Positions 25,670 through 35,170 of a stretch of 64,000 bases of DNA are shown here, one piece after another. Positions within the stretch are counted from its first letter, which is position 1; every line of letters begins with the position of its first letter. Both the position numbers and the translations under genes were made by a program. Below the pieces are notes generated by a model that saw only the letters and a program-made list of their open reading frames with translations, did no database searches and was not told the DNA's origin. Source of the stretch: Pseudomonas sp. DG56-2 (GTDB lineage Bacteria; Pseudomonadota; Gammaproteobacteria; Pseudomonadales; Pseudomonadaceae); contig NZ_CP032311.1 in assembly GCF_004803755.1 (NCBI RefSeq), positions 2,062,501 to 2,126,500 of the forward strand. The letters run 5' to 3'.

Positions 25670-25828
25670 GGGGACTCTCCTGCGATTCATGGGCCTACCT
25701 TAAGGGCTGCGGTGCGCCGGTTGAAATCAACCCGCTCGATAGTGCTCATCACTGTCATCGACCCTCGTCATGCAACGTCAGTCGATACATGTGTGCATAA
25801 TGCCTTCTCGATCGCAGAGGAGAGCCCT

Positions 25829-26647
25829 ATGGCCCATGTTCCCAGCAAAGACACTGTGTTGTGCATTTCGCTGGCCGGTCGTCCCGGTACCTTTGGTGTA
25901 CGTTTTCACAATCACCTGTACCAGCAACTGGGTCTTGATTACTACTACAAGGCCATGACCACGCAAGATCTGCCAGCGGCAGTTGGCGGCATACGCGCCT
26001 TGGGCATTCGCGGTTGTGGTGTGTCGATGCCTTTTAAAGAAGCCTGTATGGCCCTGGTCGATGAGATCGACCCGTCGGCCGCGGCTATCGAGTCGATCAA
26101 CACCATCGTCAACGACGCCGGTAGGCTCAAGGCCTATAACACTGATTACCTGGCCGTGCGCCAATTGCTCGAGCAGCATCGCGTGGATCCGGGTACCGCC
26201 TTTGCGTTGCGTGGCAGCGGCGGTATGGCCAAGGCAGTGGCCAGCGCCTTGCGCGATGCAGGATTTGCCCAAGGCACCATCGTTGCGCGCAATGAGCAGG
26301 CGGGTCGCCAGTTGGCCGACAGCTGCGGCTACCGTTGGCTGGCGGAGCTGGGAGATTTGTGCCCTCCGATGCTGATCAATGTGACGCCGATCGGCATGGC
26401 GGGCGGCATCGAGGCCGAGCAACTGGCGTTTGGCCTTGAGGCGATCTCGGCGGCGCAGATGGTGTTCGATGTCGTGGCGATGCCGGCGCGTACGCCGCTG
26501 ATCATCGAGGCCCAGACGCAGGGCAAAGCGGTAATTACCGGGCTGGAAGTGATTGCCCTGCAAGCACTGGAGCAGTTCGTACTGTACACCGGTGTGCGGC
26601 CGACGGCTGAGCAGGTAGCGCAGGCAGTGGCCTACGCCAGAGCGTAG
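25829..26647 (+). CDS. Shikimate 5-dehydrogenase-like protein
   Basis: 272 residues from ATG 25829 (GAGGAGAG upstream). AroE fold: substrate domain with RPGTFGVRFHNHLY, GCGVSMPFKEACM (the catalytic-Lys motif, VSMPFKE) and AINTIVN-like ESINTIVND; then a Rossmann domain with LRGSGGMAKAVASAL. The final NVTPIGM block is also typical. The substrate-serine motif at the N-terminus (usual SxS) is replaced by AGRPGTFG, as in shikimate-dehydrogenase-like (SdhL) proteins, so it is probably a paralogue rather than the biosynthetic AroE. Confidence 0.8.
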   Translation: MAHVPSKDTVLCISLAGRPGTFGVRFHNHLYQQLGLDYYYKAMTTQDLPAAVGGIRALGIRGCGVSMPFKEACMALVDEIDPSAAAIESINTIVNDAGRLKAYNTDYLAVRQLLEQHRVDPGTAFALRGSGGMAKAVASALRDAGFAQGTIVARNEQAGRQLADSCGYRWLAELGDLCPPMLINVTPIGMAGGIEAEQLAFGLEAISAAQMVFDVVAMPARTPLIIEAQTQGKAVITGLEVIALQALEQFVLYTGVRPTAEQVAQAVAYARA

Positions 26648-26676
26648 GCCTTGACCCCGGCGGATAATTCGTCGAT

Positions 26677-27321
26677 TTATTCCAATTGCGCCAGCCGCTC
26701 TTCCAGCGCGGCAATTCGTGCTTCAAGTGCCTCGATGCGCTCGAGTGATACTGCGCCACCTGCGCTGCGTTCCGGCCCTTGTTGGCGTGCAGCAAGAATG
26801 ACCTCGATCTCGGCAGGATCACCCAGGGCATGGGTGTAACGGTCTTCGCGCTGGCCTGCCTGGCGCGGCAGGTGCAAGGCAAAGCCTCGGGCAATCAGGC
26901 GCTCAAGCTGATGCAGCACTTGTTCGCTGTCCTCGAATTCATGCATGCGGCTGCTGCGGGTCAGCAGTTCGTTCACCGTCTGCGGACCGCGCAGGAACAT
27001 CAGTCCCAATAAGGTGACTTGCGCTGGCACCAGTTCCAGGGCCTTGTCCACGCGGTGCTCCCAGCGGTCTGCGCGGCTGCCCATCTGCAAGCGCGTCAGG
27101 CCTTGGCCTTCAAGGGCGCGCAGGGCCTGGCCGACTTGGCCTTGGCTCAGGTTCATCACCGGTTCACGGCTGGTTTTCTGATTACAGGCCAGCACCAGGG
27201 CGTTCAAGGTCAGCGGGTAGGTTTCCGGGCTGGTGGCTTGTTTTTCGATCAGTGAGCCAAGTACGCGGATCTCGGTGCTGTTGAAGCGGGCTTCGGAAGG
27301 GGATTGCTGATCGTCGGACAT
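26677..27321 (-). CDS. YceH family protein (DUF480)
   Basis: 214 residues. Two winged-helix-like halves typical of DUF480: [19 protein letters not shown] at the start, [33 protein letters not shown] and [16 protein letters not shown]. It ends in a predicted coiled coil ([19 protein letters not shown]). Full length for the family; no established biochemical role. Convergent with the AroE-like gene, 29 bp apart. Confidence 0.88.
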   Translation of the reverse strand: MSDDQQSPSEARFNSTEIRVLGSLIEKQATSPETYPLTLNALVLACNQKTSREPVMNLSQGQVGQALRALEGQGLTRLQMGSRADRWEHRVDKALELVPAQVTLLGLMFLRGPQTVNELLTRSSRMHEFEDSEQVLHQLERLIARGFALHLPRQAGQREDRYTHALGDPAEIEVILAARQQGPERSAGGAVSLERIEALEARIAALEERLAQLE

Positions 27322-27381
27322 GACCCTGTCTCTATGCGAAGTAAGGCCTCTAGCCTAGGTGCGCGGCAGGGTAAAACACAA

Positions 27382-27408
27382 GCAGCCGGTGCAGGGCACA
27401 CCGGCTGC
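27382..27408 (-). terminator. Terminator of sstT
   Basis: 10-bp arms GCAGCCGGTG/CACCGGCTGC, followed on the minus strand by TTGTGTTTTACC, just after the sstT stop. Confidence 0.75.
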
Positions 27409-27417
27409 GGGTCAGGC

Positions 27418-28629
27418 TCAGGCGTTGCGGCGCTCTTCGCCCATGCAGGCGGCAGCGGTGAACAGCACGTCGGTAGAGGAGTTCAGCGCGGTTTCCGCCG
27501 AGTCCTGCAGGACACCGATGATGAAGCCGACAGCCACGACCTGCATGGCGATTTCGCTGGGGATGCCGAACAGACTGCAGGCCAGCGGGATCAGCAGCAG
27601 CGAACCACCGGCGACACCCGAAGCGCCACAGGCGCAGACGGCAGCTACAACACTGAGCAGGATGGCGGTCGGGATGTCGACGGCAATACCCAGGGTGTGT
27701 ACTGCTGCCAGTGTCAGCACGGTAATGGTGATTGCCGCGCCCGCCATGTTGATGGTCGCACCCAGTGGGATCGAGACCGAATAGGTGTCTTCATGCAGGC
27801 CAAGACGCTCGCTCAGGGCCAGGTTGACGGGAATGTTGGCCGCCGAACTGCGGGTGAAAAATGCGGTGATCCCGCTTTCACGCAGGCACAGAAGCACCAG
27901 CGGGAAGGGGTTGCGGCGAATTTTCCAGAACACGATGAGCGGGTTGATCACCAGTGCCACGAACAACATGCAGCCGATCAGCACAGCCAACAAATGCAGG
28001 TAACCAAGCAGGGCGTCCAGGCCCGATTGGGCGAGGGTCGAGGCGACCAGGCCGAAAATACCCAGCGGGGCGAAACGAATCACCACGCGAACGATCAGAG
28101 TGACACCGTTGGACAGGTCTTCGACCACCGTGCGAGTCGTGGGCCCGGCGTGACGAATAGCCACACCCAGACCGATGGCCCAGGCCAGGATGCCGATGAA
28201 GTTGGCGTTCATCAGGGCGCTCACCGGGTTGTCGACGACGCTCAGCAGCAAGCTCTGAAGGACCTCGGCAATACCGCCGGGCGCGCTCAAGGCGACATCC
28301 GAGGTGCTCAACGCCAGGTTCGATGGGAAGAGCATGCTGGCGACCACCGCGACGACGGCGGCGGCAAAGGTACCGAACAGATACAGGACCAGAATCGGGC
28401 GGATGTGCGTTTCGGTGCCGTGTTTATGGTTGGCGATAGAGGCCATTACCAGGATAAACACCAGGATTGGCGCCACAGCCTTCAGCGCCGAGACAAACAC
28501 CTTGCCAATAAAGCCCAGGTCCAGAGCGATCTGGGGGGCAGTCAACGCCAGGGCAATACCGGCCACAAGGCCGATCATGATCTGTAGTACCAGACTGGTA
28601 CGGTTCAACAGCTTTAGAACAGGGGTCAT
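27418..28629 (-). CDS. sstT: SstT, sodium/serine-threonine symporter
   Basis: 403 residues of the dicarboxylate/amino-acid:cation symporter family. Eight or more membrane segments, plus re-entrant loop signatures: [16 protein letters not shown] (serine-rich hairpin), [19 protein letters not shown] and [18 protein letters not shown]. Takes up serine and threonine with Na+. The match to SstT from start ([16 protein letters not shown]) to end is full length. Monocistronic with its own terminator. Confidence 0.92.
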   Translation of the reverse strand: MTPVLKLLNRTSLVLQIMIGLVAGIALALTAPQIALDLGFIGKVFVSALKAVAPILVFILVMASIANHKHGTETHIRPILVLYLFGTFAAAVVAVVASMLFPSNLALSTSDVALSAPGGIAEVLQSLLLSVVDNPVSALMNANFIGILAWAIGLGVAIRHAGPTTRTVVEDLSNGVTLIVRVVIRFAPLGIFGLVASTLAQSGLDALLGYLHLLAVLIGCMLFVALVINPLIVFWKIRRNPFPLVLLCLRESGITAFFTRSSAANIPVNLALSERLGLHEDTYSVSIPLGATINMAGAAITITVLTLAAVHTLGIAVDIPTAILLSVVAAVCACGASGVAGGSLLLIPLACSLFGIPSEIAMQVVAVGFIIGVLQDSAETALNSSTDVLFTAAACMGEERRNA

Positions 28630-28844
28630 GTCGGGTGTTTCTCAGTCTTGTAAAGGGGCAGCCGGCCCGTTGCGGTGCCAGGACGTACCGCAGTACAGGC
28701 GACCAGGACCATGAAAGGGGCGCGACTTTAGCACAGCGGGTCACAATTGGTGATTGCCTGTGTCAGTGCGTAGGACGGGCGTGTAGTATGCGCGCCCCTT
28801 GGAAACGGCTAAGCGCCGTGAATGTTTAGAACGCTGGAGTGTAG

Positions 28845-29999
28845 ATGTTACTGCCGATTCTGCTGCTGGCTGCTGCCGGCTTCACTGTACTGACTACGGA
28901 GTTCGTGATCGTCGGGTTACTGCCGGGCATCGCTCGCGACCTGGCGGTGAGTGTGCCCCAGGCTGGACTGTTGGTGACGTTGTTTGCCTTTACCGTGGCC
29001 TGCTTCGGCCCTTTTCTTACCGCCTGGTGTGCACGCTTGGACCGCAAGCGTCTGTTCGTCGGCATTCTGTTGCTGTTCGCCGCCTGCAATCTGCTGGCAG
29101 CCATTGCGCCGAATATCTACGTGATGGGGCTGGCACGGCTGCTGCCGGCGCTGGGGTTGCCGGTATTCTGGTCGTTGGCCAGTGAAACGGCCGTTGATAT
29201 TGTCGGGCCGGCGTACGCCGGGCGGGCGATATCCAAGATCAGTTTCGGCGTGGTGTGTGCCACGGTGTTCGGCATTCCTGTCGGCACCTTGGTAGGTGAC
29301 GCCCTGGGCTGGCGCGCCGCTTTCGCGTTGCTGGCAGTGTTGGCCCTGGCCAAGGCGTTGCTGCTGCAACTTTATCTGCCGCACACCCCTCGCCATAACC
29401 AGGCCACCTCCCTACGCGGGCAATTCGGTATTTTGCGCAGCCGCTTGCTCCAGGGGCATGTGCTGCTCTCGGTGCTGGTGTTCAGCGGCATGTTCACTGT
29501 TTATACCTATCTGGCCGACATTCTGGAGCGCCTGGCTGGATTTGATGGGGCTCGGGTAGGCTGGTATTTGATGGGCTTTGGCGCTGTCGGCCTGATCGGC
29601 AACAGCTTGGGCGGGCGAGCGGTGGATCGACATCCGTTGCTGGCCTCGGGCGGCTTTTGCGCGTTGATGCTGGTTGGTCTGGTCGCCCTGGTACCGAGTA
29701 TTCACTCTACTTACGGCCTGATCGGCGCGCTGGCGATTTGGGGTACAACCCAGGCGGCACTGTTTCTGGTCAGTCACGTGCGTCTGATCAAGGCCGCGCC
29801 CCAGGCGCCGGCTTTCGCCGCTTCATTGAACATTGCCGGGGCCAACCTGGGGATTGGCCTTGGCGCGATTGTTGGGGGGCGAGTGATCGAAAGCCTCGGC
29901 CTGGCCAGCCTCGGTTACGTCGCGGCACTGCTGATCGGGTTGTCGGTACTGCTGGCGCTGGGGTTGATGCGAGTACGCGGTAGCGTCGCTACCAGTTGA
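28845..29999 (+). CDS. MFS transporter, sugar/drug efflux type
   Basis: 384 residues with twelve hydrophobic segments. The loop 2-3 motif is ARLDRKRLFVGILLL, and motif-C-like GIPVGTLVGDALGWR lies in segment 5, typical of the DHA1 (AraJ/YdeP-like) exporters. Direct promoter sequence not identified. Convergent with and overlapping nhaR by 11 bp. The substrate cannot be inferred. Confidence 0.82.
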   Translation: MLLPILLLAAAGFTVLTTEFVIVGLLPGIARDLAVSVPQAGLLVTLFAFTVACFGPFLTAWCARLDRKRLFVGILLLFAACNLLAAIAPNIYVMGLARLLPALGLPVFWSLASETAVDIVGPAYAGRAISKISFGVVCATVFGIPVGTLVGDALGWRAAFALLAVLALAKALLLQLYLPHTPRHNQATSLRGQFGILRSRLLQGHVLLSVLVFSGMFTVYTYLADILERLAGFDGARVGWYLMGFGAVGLIGNSLGGRAVDRHPLLASGGFCALMLVGLVALVPSIHSTYGLIGALAIWGTTQAALFLVSHVRLIKAAPQAPAFAASLNIAGANLGIGLGAIVGGRVIESLGLASLGYVAALLIGLSVLLALGLMRVRGSVATS

Positions 30000-30885
30000 A
30001 CAACTGGCGCCGGGCCCCTTCGGTGATTGCGATGATGCCCGGATGCTTGACCTTGCGCTCCACCGAAATGGCATAGAACGACTCGATGACGGCGTCGGTC
30101 TGGCCGATCAGTTCCACGCCGTAATGGCGGCAGACTTCATCGGCGATGACACTAGGGCCAATGAAGATACCGCTACCGGATTGACCGAAGGCCTGCATGA
30201 GCGCGCTGTCGTCGAATTCGCCAACGATTCGCGGTTGAATCTGCTGCTCGGCGAACCAGCGCAGCAAGCGGCTACGAACGACGGTTTCATGCCCGGGGAT
30301 CAGTAAAGGGGCATGTTGCAGGCAGGCGGGGAACGTTTCGCTCAGGCTGGCGGCCAGGGCAGGGGTGGCGAAAAAGCTGATGCCACATTCCCCCAGGCGC
30401 TGGCTGTAGCCCTTGATGTCCAGGTGGCTGGGCATGGGGCTGTCGGATATCACCAGGTCCAGGCGTTGAATCGCCAGGTCTGCGAGCAGGCGTTCCAGCT
30501 TGTCTTCGCGACAACTCAGGCGCAGGGCATCTTCCATTTCCATGGTCGGTGCCAGCAATCGGTAGACAATGGATTTGGGCACCACATCGGCCACCCCCAC
30601 GCGAAAAAGAATTTGCTGCTCATCTGGGCGAGCACGCAGCATTGCTTCCAGCTCACCGCCAATTTGAAACATCTGTTCGGCGTAGGTCAGCGCCTGACGC
30701 CCGCTTTCACTCAGTTCCAACTGCCGCCCGACCCGGCGAAACAGTTCAATGCCATAAGTTTGTTCGAGCAGGCTGATCTGTCCACTGATGGTTTGCGGGG
30801 TCAGGTTCAGTTGCTCGCTGGCCCGCACGATGCTGCCCGTGCGGGCTACCACCCAGAAGTAATGCAACTGTCGGTAGTTGAGCAT
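29989..30885 (-). CDS. nhaR: NhaR-type LysR-family transcriptional activator
   Basis: 298 residues. N-terminal winged helix-turn-helix (LNYRQLHYFWVVARTGSIVR, ASEQLNLTPQTISGQISLLE), then a substrate-binding domain. The start and the C-terminal block (HPGIIAITEGARRQLF) match NhaR, which activates Na+/H+ antiporter genes in response to Na+ in enterics. No nhaA gene is adjacent, so the target here is uncertain. Convergent overlap with the MFS gene. Confidence 0.85.
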   Translation of the reverse strand: MLNYRQLHYFWVVARTGSIVRASEQLNLTPQTISGQISLLEQTYGIELFRRVGRQLELSESGRQALTYAEQMFQIGGELEAMLRARPDEQQILFRVGVADVVPKSIVYRLLAPTMEMEDALRLSCREDKLERLLADLAIQRLDLVISDSPMPSHLDIKGYSQRLGECGISFFATPALAASLSETFPACLQHAPLLIPGHETVVRSRLLRWFAEQQIQPRIVGEFDDSALMQAFGQSGSGIFIGPSVIADEVCRHYGVELIGQTDAVIESFYAISVERKVKHPGIIAITEGARRQLFNW

Positions 30886-31020
30886 GTGGCATCTCGATTC
30901 GTAAAAACCGAAGTATAACTGCTGAAAATACGAATTTTCCTGATGTATCTAGATATTTAGAATCCCTAGCCATCACGTTGCCACTGAGTGGGCATCGATC
31001 ATCGACACGGAGATCTTCAT

Positions 31021-31260
31021 ATGTTGCACCTAAAATCCATTGGAACACCCTTGGTGTTGCTGTTGGCCCTGTTTGCCATGAGCGGTTGCGAGCAGGCGGA
31101 AAAATCCGCGCAGCAGATGCTCAACCAGGCAGCCGAGTCGGCCAAGGAAGCTATCGACAAGACTAACGACGCCGCCCAGCAGGCGTTGAGCGAAGCCACC
31201 GGCTCCGAGGGTGAAAAAACCGCCAAGTCCGAGCGCGACGACAGCTCCAAAGAAATCTGA
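31021..31260 (+). CDS. Small lipoprotein with Ala-rich helix
   Basis: 79 residues. Lipobox FAMSGC with Cys at residue 22, then a helical Ala/Glu/Lys-rich repeat (AEKSAQQMLNQAAESAKEAI), similar to small outer-membrane-associated helical lipoproteins. Acidic tail. Lies 30 bp upstream of the TerC gene and may be co-transcribed. Confidence 0.75.
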   Translation: MLHLKSIGTPLVLLLALFAMSGCEQAEKSAQQMLNQAAESAKEAIDKTNDAAQQALSEATGSEGEKTAKSERDDSSKEI

Positions 31261-31290
31261 CCCACCCTTATCTCGATGCAGGAATGATTA

Positions 31291-32040
31291 ATGGAATACT
31301 TGTTGGAACTCGCTGCAAGCCCGACCGCCTGGGTAGCCCTTGCCACCCTGGTGGCCATGGAGATCGTGCTCGGCATTGATAACTTGATCTTCATCTCCAT
31401 CCTGACCAACAAGTTGCCTGTGGAATTTCGCTCCAAAGCGCGCCGCATCGGTATCAGCATGGCGCTGGTCATGCGCCTGGGCCTATTGAGCACCGTGGCC
31501 TGGATCGTGCAGTTGACTGAGCCGGTTGTCGAGGTGTTTGGTCATACCTTCTCCTGGAAGGACATGATTCTGATTGCGGGTGGCTTGTTCCTGCTGTGGA
31601 AAGCGACCAAGGAAATTCACGAGAGCGTCGACCCACGTGCCCAGGCTGAAGCCAAGGCCTCGTCGACTGTCACGCTAGGCTTTGCCGCTGCGATCGGTCA
31701 GATCCTGATTCTGGACATCGTCTTCTCGATTGACAGCATCATCACTGCCGTGGGCATGACAGAGCATCTGCCTATCATGATCATTGCCGTAGTGAGCGCG
31801 GTAATTGTGATGTTGGTCGCTGCTGACCCGCTGGCCAAGTTCATCAACGATAACCCGACCGTAGTAATGCTGGCGCTGGGCTTCCTGATCATGATCGGTA
31901 TGACCCTGATCGCCGAAGGCTTTGGTGCCCATGTACCGAAAGGTTATGTGTATGCAGCGATGGCGTTCTCTACTGTGATTGAAATGTTGAACATCATGTC
32001 GCGCAGGGCGCGTATCAAACGCGAAGCTTCGCAAGAATGA
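31291..32040 (+). CDS. TerC family integral membrane protein
   Basis: 249 residues, seven to eight membrane segments. Family signature acidic residues in segments: [18 protein letters not shown] near residue 26 and [18 protein letters not shown] near 140. TerC proteins are associated with tellurite resistance and metal (Mn, Ca) homeostasis of exported proteins. Full length. A GCAGTTGC/GCAACTGC hairpin (32054-32079) follows, without a clear T-run. Confidence 0.88.
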   Translation: MEYLLELAASPTAWVALATLVAMEIVLGIDNLIFISILTNKLPVEFRSKARRIGISMALVMRLGLLSTVAWIVQLTEPVVEVFGHTFSWKDMILIAGGLFLLWKATKEIHESVDPRAQAEAKASSTVTLGFAAAIGQILILDIVFSIDSIITAVGMTEHLPIMIIAVVSAVIVMLVAADPLAKFINDNPTVVMLALGFLIMIGMTLIAEGFGAHVPKGYVYAAMAFSTVIEMLNIMSRRARIKREASQE

Positions 32041-32145
32041 TGTAAGCAGCCGGGCAGTTGCTCTTGCGGGGGCAACTGCTTGTGCTGTTACGGGCGGTAC
32101 GGATCATTTTGTGGGACCGCCACCGTCATATCTCAGCATTGCAAA

Positions 32146-32322
32146 TCAATGCGCATTGGCATGCCGGCGGCTACGCCGGACGGGTACAGCGTCGTTGGTG
32201 GTTTTGGGCAAAGTATGGTGGGTATGATGGCGGCGGGCGATCCGCAGCACCCCCCAGAGCATGGCGGCGGCAACGCTCAACCAGGCGCCAACCAGCATGA
32301 ATATTGCCATTGTCAGGCTCAT
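32146..32322 (-). CDS. Small membrane protein (58 aa)
   Basis: 58 residues from ATG 32322, selected for GAGGAGG upstream. One N-terminal membrane segment (SLTMAIFMLVGAWLSVAAAM), then a basic His/Arg tail (RRHHTHHTLPK). Unknown function. Confidence 0.55.
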   Translation of the reverse strand: MSLTMAIFMLVGAWLSVAAAMLWGVLRIARRHHTHHTLPKTTNDAVPVRRSRRHANAH

Positions 32323-32539
32323 GTGTGCCTCCTCAGGTCCATGGCCAGCCCATTTTGCTCGCCACGCGGACTCCACTAGAGTCTAGCCGAAGCCGTGTTG
32401 CCGGCTATTGACCGATGGTCTAGAGCCTTGGGCCGCTTTGTTCTAAGTCCTCTTCACACTATACCCGCGCCTTCTACCGGCCTATGATCGCAACCCAGGC
32501 CGGGCGCTGTCTGCCGGGCATCAGCACAAGTGAGTGTTC

Positions 32540-33226
32540 ATGCTGCCACTGTCTAACACCTTATTTGCGATAGCCTCAGGCCGCCTGCTGGCTGCGTGTG
32601 CACTGACGCTCGCGTTAGTCGCTTGTGCCAGTCAACCTGCAGCTCCGATCCAGGGTCTGGCCCAGCGGGTAGAAATAGGCTCTGTACCTTTCTATCGTGG
32701 CAACGCCAACCAAAGCGCACCCATGGCCCTGGCAGCCATACTTTCGCAACAAGGCGTACGCATTACCCCGGGGTTGCTTGAGCAGCCATTGGGCCTGCCG
32801 CAAGGGGTGGACAAACTACAGGACTCGATGCAGAACGTTGCCCGTCAGTATGGGATGGTGGTCTATCCCCTCGAACCGAAACTCAACGCACTGCTGACCC
32901 AGGTGTCTGCGGGCAATCCGGTGTTGCTGCGGTTCGAAGAGGGTTCGGCATTCTGGGGCGAGCCGCGCTATGCCTTGCTGGTCGGCTACGATCGCTACAA
33001 GGAACGCGTGTTGCTGCGTGCCGGGATGAATCGACGCATGCTGATGGATTTTGATGATTTCACATCGGCTTGGAACAAGCAGGGGAGTTGGGCGGTACTG
33101 GTACAGCAGCCGGGCCAGTTGCCCGCTCAGGTTGACCGTCAGCGTTGGCTGAAGGCGGCCAATGACCTGGCCCAGGCGGGCCAGGAACAAGCAGCTCGCC
33201 AGGCCGTCAGTGCCTTGGGGCAGTGA
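32540..33226 (+). CDS. C39-peptidase-like lipoprotein lacking catalytic residues
   Basis: 228 residues from ATG 32540. Lipobox ALVACA-like (LTLALVACASQ) gives a lipid-anchored protein. The ~140-residue core has the C39-peptidase layout, but the catalytic Cys motif QCGP reads QSAP (NANQSAPMALAA) and the catalytic-His block reads RYALLVGYD instead of HYAxxVGYD. It should therefore not be an active protease; a binding role is more likely. The C-terminus resembles a TPR-like helix (RQRWLKAANDLAQAGQEQAA). Convergent with puuB. Confidence 0.7.
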   Translation: MLPLSNTLFAIASGRLLAACALTLALVACASQPAAPIQGLAQRVEIGSVPFYRGNANQSAPMALAAILSQQGVRITPGLLEQPLGLPQGVDKLQDSMQNVARQYGMVVYPLEPKLNALLTQVSAGNPVLLRFEEGSAFWGEPRYALLVGYDRYKERVLLRAGMNRRMLMDFDDFTSAWNKQGSWAVLVQQPGQLPAQVDRQRWLKAANDLAQAGQEQAARQAVSALGQ

Positions 33227-33247
33227 CAGCCTGGAAGCAGCCAGGGC

Positions 33248-34531
33248 TTAGAAGCCCAAGCGGTCGCGAAGGGTGTAGTACCAAGCGCCCAGGGCGCTGA
33301 ACGGTACGCGCAACAGTTGGCCGCCAGGGAAGGGATAGTGCGGCAGTTCGGCGAACGCATCGAAGCGTTCGGCTTGTCCGCGCAGTGCTTCAGCCAGCAC
33401 CTTGCCCGCCAAGTGGGTATAGGTAACGCCGTGGCCGCTGCAACCCTGGGAGTAATAGATGTTGTCACCCAGACGACCTACCTGAGGCAGGCGCGACAGG
33501 GTCAGCAGGAAGTTACCGGTCCAGGCGTAATCGATTTTCACGTCCTTGAGTTGCGGGAAGGCTTTGAGCATCTTCGGCCGGATGATCGCTTCGATGTTCG
33601 CCGGATCACGTGCGCCGTAGACCACGCCACCACCAAAGATCAGACGCTTGTCACCGGTCAGGCGGTAGTAGTCGAGCAGGTAGTTGCAGTCTTCTACGCA
33701 GTAGTCTTGCGGCAACAATTGACGCGCCAGATCATCGCCCAGCGGTTCGGTAGTGATTACCTGGGTGCCGCACGGCATCGACTTGGACGCCAGTTCCGGT
33801 ACCAGATTGCCCAGGTAGGCGTTGCCGGCAACAATGATGAACTTGGCGCGCACTTTACCTTGCGGGGTGTGCACCACCGGGTTGGCACCACGCTCGATGC
33901 GCACAGCCGGGGATTGCTCGTAGATCTTGCCGCCTAGCGACTCGACCGCCGCAGCTTCGCCCAGGGCCAGGTTCAGTGGGTGAATGTGACCGCCGCTCAT
34001 ATCGAGCATGCCACCCAGGTACTGATCGCAATCGACCACTTCACGGATGCGCTTCTGGTCCATCAGCTCCAGTTGAGTATGACCGTAGCGTTCCCACAGG
34101 CGTTTTTGCGATTCCAGGTGGCCCATTTGCTTGGACGTCAGGGCTGCGAATACGCCGCCGTCCTTAAGGTCGCACTGGATGTTGTACTTGGCTACGCGCT
34201 CGCGAATGATGCGTCCGCCTTCAAAGGCCATTTGACCGAGCAGTTGAGCCTGCTTGGGACCGACAGTGCGCTCGATGACGTCAATGTCGCGGCTGTAGCT
34301 GTTAACGATCTGGCCACCGTTGCGGCCCGAAGCGCCGAAACCGACTTTGGCGGCTTCCAGCACGGTGACACTAAAGCCGGCTTCCAGCAGGAACAAGGCG
34401 CTGGACAGACCGGTGTAGCCGGCGCCGATCACGCAGACATCGGTCTGTACCTCTTCCTGCAGCGCCGGGCGCGGCGGTACCGGATTGGCCGATGCGGCGT
34501 AGTAGGACTGAGGGTAGGGGGTATTGGCCAT
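33248..34531 (-). CDS. puuB: Gamma-glutamylputrescine oxidase-like FAD oxidoreductase
   Basis: 427 residues from ATG 34531 (a longer ORF to 34594 lacks a better RBS). FAD-binding VIGAGYTGLSSALFLLEAG near residue 33, then FGASGRNGGQIVNSYSRD, HIHPLNLALGEA, SMPCGTQVITTEPL, YYRLTGDKRLIFGGG and SGHGVTYTHLAGK, matching E. coli PuuB along its length. Would oxidise gamma-glutamyl-putrescine in polyamine catabolism. No other puu genes lie next to it, so related amine substrates remain possible. Confidence 0.85.
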   Translation of the reverse strand: MANTPYPQSYYAASANPVPPRPALQEEVQTDVCVIGAGYTGLSSALFLLEAGFSVTVLEAAKVGFGASGRNGGQIVNSYSRDIDVIERTVGPKQAQLLGQMAFEGGRIIRERVAKYNIQCDLKDGGVFAALTSKQMGHLESQKRLWERYGHTQLELMDQKRIREVVDCDQYLGGMLDMSGGHIHPLNLALGEAAAVESLGGKIYEQSPAVRIERGANPVVHTPQGKVRAKFIIVAGNAYLGNLVPELASKSMPCGTQVITTEPLGDDLARQLLPQDYCVEDCNYLLDYYRLTGDKRLIFGGGVVYGARDPANIEAIIRPKMLKAFPQLKDVKIDYAWTGNFLLTLSRLPQVGRLGDNIYYSQGCSGHGVTYTHLAGKVLAEALRGQAERFDAFAELPHYPFPGGQLLRVPFSALGAWYYTLRDRLGF

Positions 34532-34677
34532 GCTGCGAAACCTCTGTTTTATATTTTTTACGACTGTACCGATGCTATCAATAATAATAAACACCCGCTA
34601 GTCGTGTGTTAAAAATCCTTTACCCCGGTTTTAGCCAAATATTTTTAAGATTCAGTGGCTTAGCTTAAAAAAAAGAG

Positions 34678-34705
34678 TTGACACTGTCAGCCGATTCCGT
34701 AGAAT
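34678..34705 (+). promoter_or_regulatory. Sigma-70 promoter of first tRNA-Val
   Basis: TTGACA (34678-34683), 16-bp spacer, TAGAAT (34700-34705), 13 bp before the tRNA. Preceded by an A-rich upstream element. Confidence 0.8.
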
Positions 34706-34718
34706 GCCGCCTCACAGC

Positions 34719-34795
34719 AGGCACATAGCTCAGTTGGTTAGAGCACCACCTTGACATGGTGGGGGTCGTTGGTTCGAGTCCAATTGTGCCTACCA
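34719..34795 (+). tRNA. tRNA-Val (anticodon GAC)
   Basis: 77 nt including encoded CCA. The acceptor stem AGGCACA pairs with TGTGCCT, the anticodon loop contains TTGACAT (anticodon GAC), and the T-loop is TTCGAGT. Identical copy at 34972. Confidence 0.95.
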
Positions 34796-34826
34796 AATCA
34801 AATCCGCCCCCTGCTGGGCGGTCTAG

Positions 34827-34856
34827 AAGGGCTCACCGAGAGGTGGGCCCTTTTTT
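34827..34856 (+). terminator. Terminator of first tRNA-Val
   Basis: 11-bp stem (one G-T pair), GAGA loop, then a T-run of six. Confidence 0.9.
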
Positions 34857-34930
34857 GTTGGCCTGGATTTGCTGCGGTGCCCAAGCGAGCCAGGCACACT
34901 AAAGCTGCTGATTTTTTTATGAAATTTCGC

Positions 34931-34959
34931 TTTACGACAGGTGCGCACCTGCGTATTAT
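34931..34959 (+). promoter_or_regulatory. Possible promoter of second tRNA-Val
   Basis: TTTACG (34931-34936), 17 bp, TATTAT (34954-34959). A good -10 with a mediocre -35, placed 12 bp before the tRNA. Confidence 0.55.
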
Positions 34960-34971
34960 GCGCCCCACAGC

Positions 34972-35048
34972 AGGCACATAGCTCAGTTGGTTAGAGCACC
35001 ACCTTGACATGGTGGGGGTCGTTGGTTCGAGTCCAATTGTGCCTACCA
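34972..35048 (+). tRNA. tRNA-Val (anticodon GAC), second identical copy
   Basis: Same 77-nt sequence as 34719-34795, including the bases just before the start. It has its own promoter-like sequence and terminator. Confidence 0.95.
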
Positions 35049-35060
35049 AATCTCGACAAG

Positions 35061-35089
35061 AAGGGCGATCCGAAAGGATCGCCCTTTTT
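35061..35089 (+). terminator. Terminator of second tRNA-Val
   Basis: AAGGGCGATCC/GGATCGCCCTT around GAAA, followed by TTTT. Confidence 0.9.
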
Positions 35090-35170
35090 GCTTTCATCAG
35101 GCCGCCGATTGTAACCTTTGGCCTTGCCGCCAATGTTAAAATCCGCCGCTTGTATCCAGGAGATAAACGC

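Noticed and set aside
27304..28587. 427-codon plus-strand ORF opposite sstT
   Set aside because: Gln/His/Asp-rich antisense composition is typical of GC-rich shadow frames; sstT is the genuine gene.
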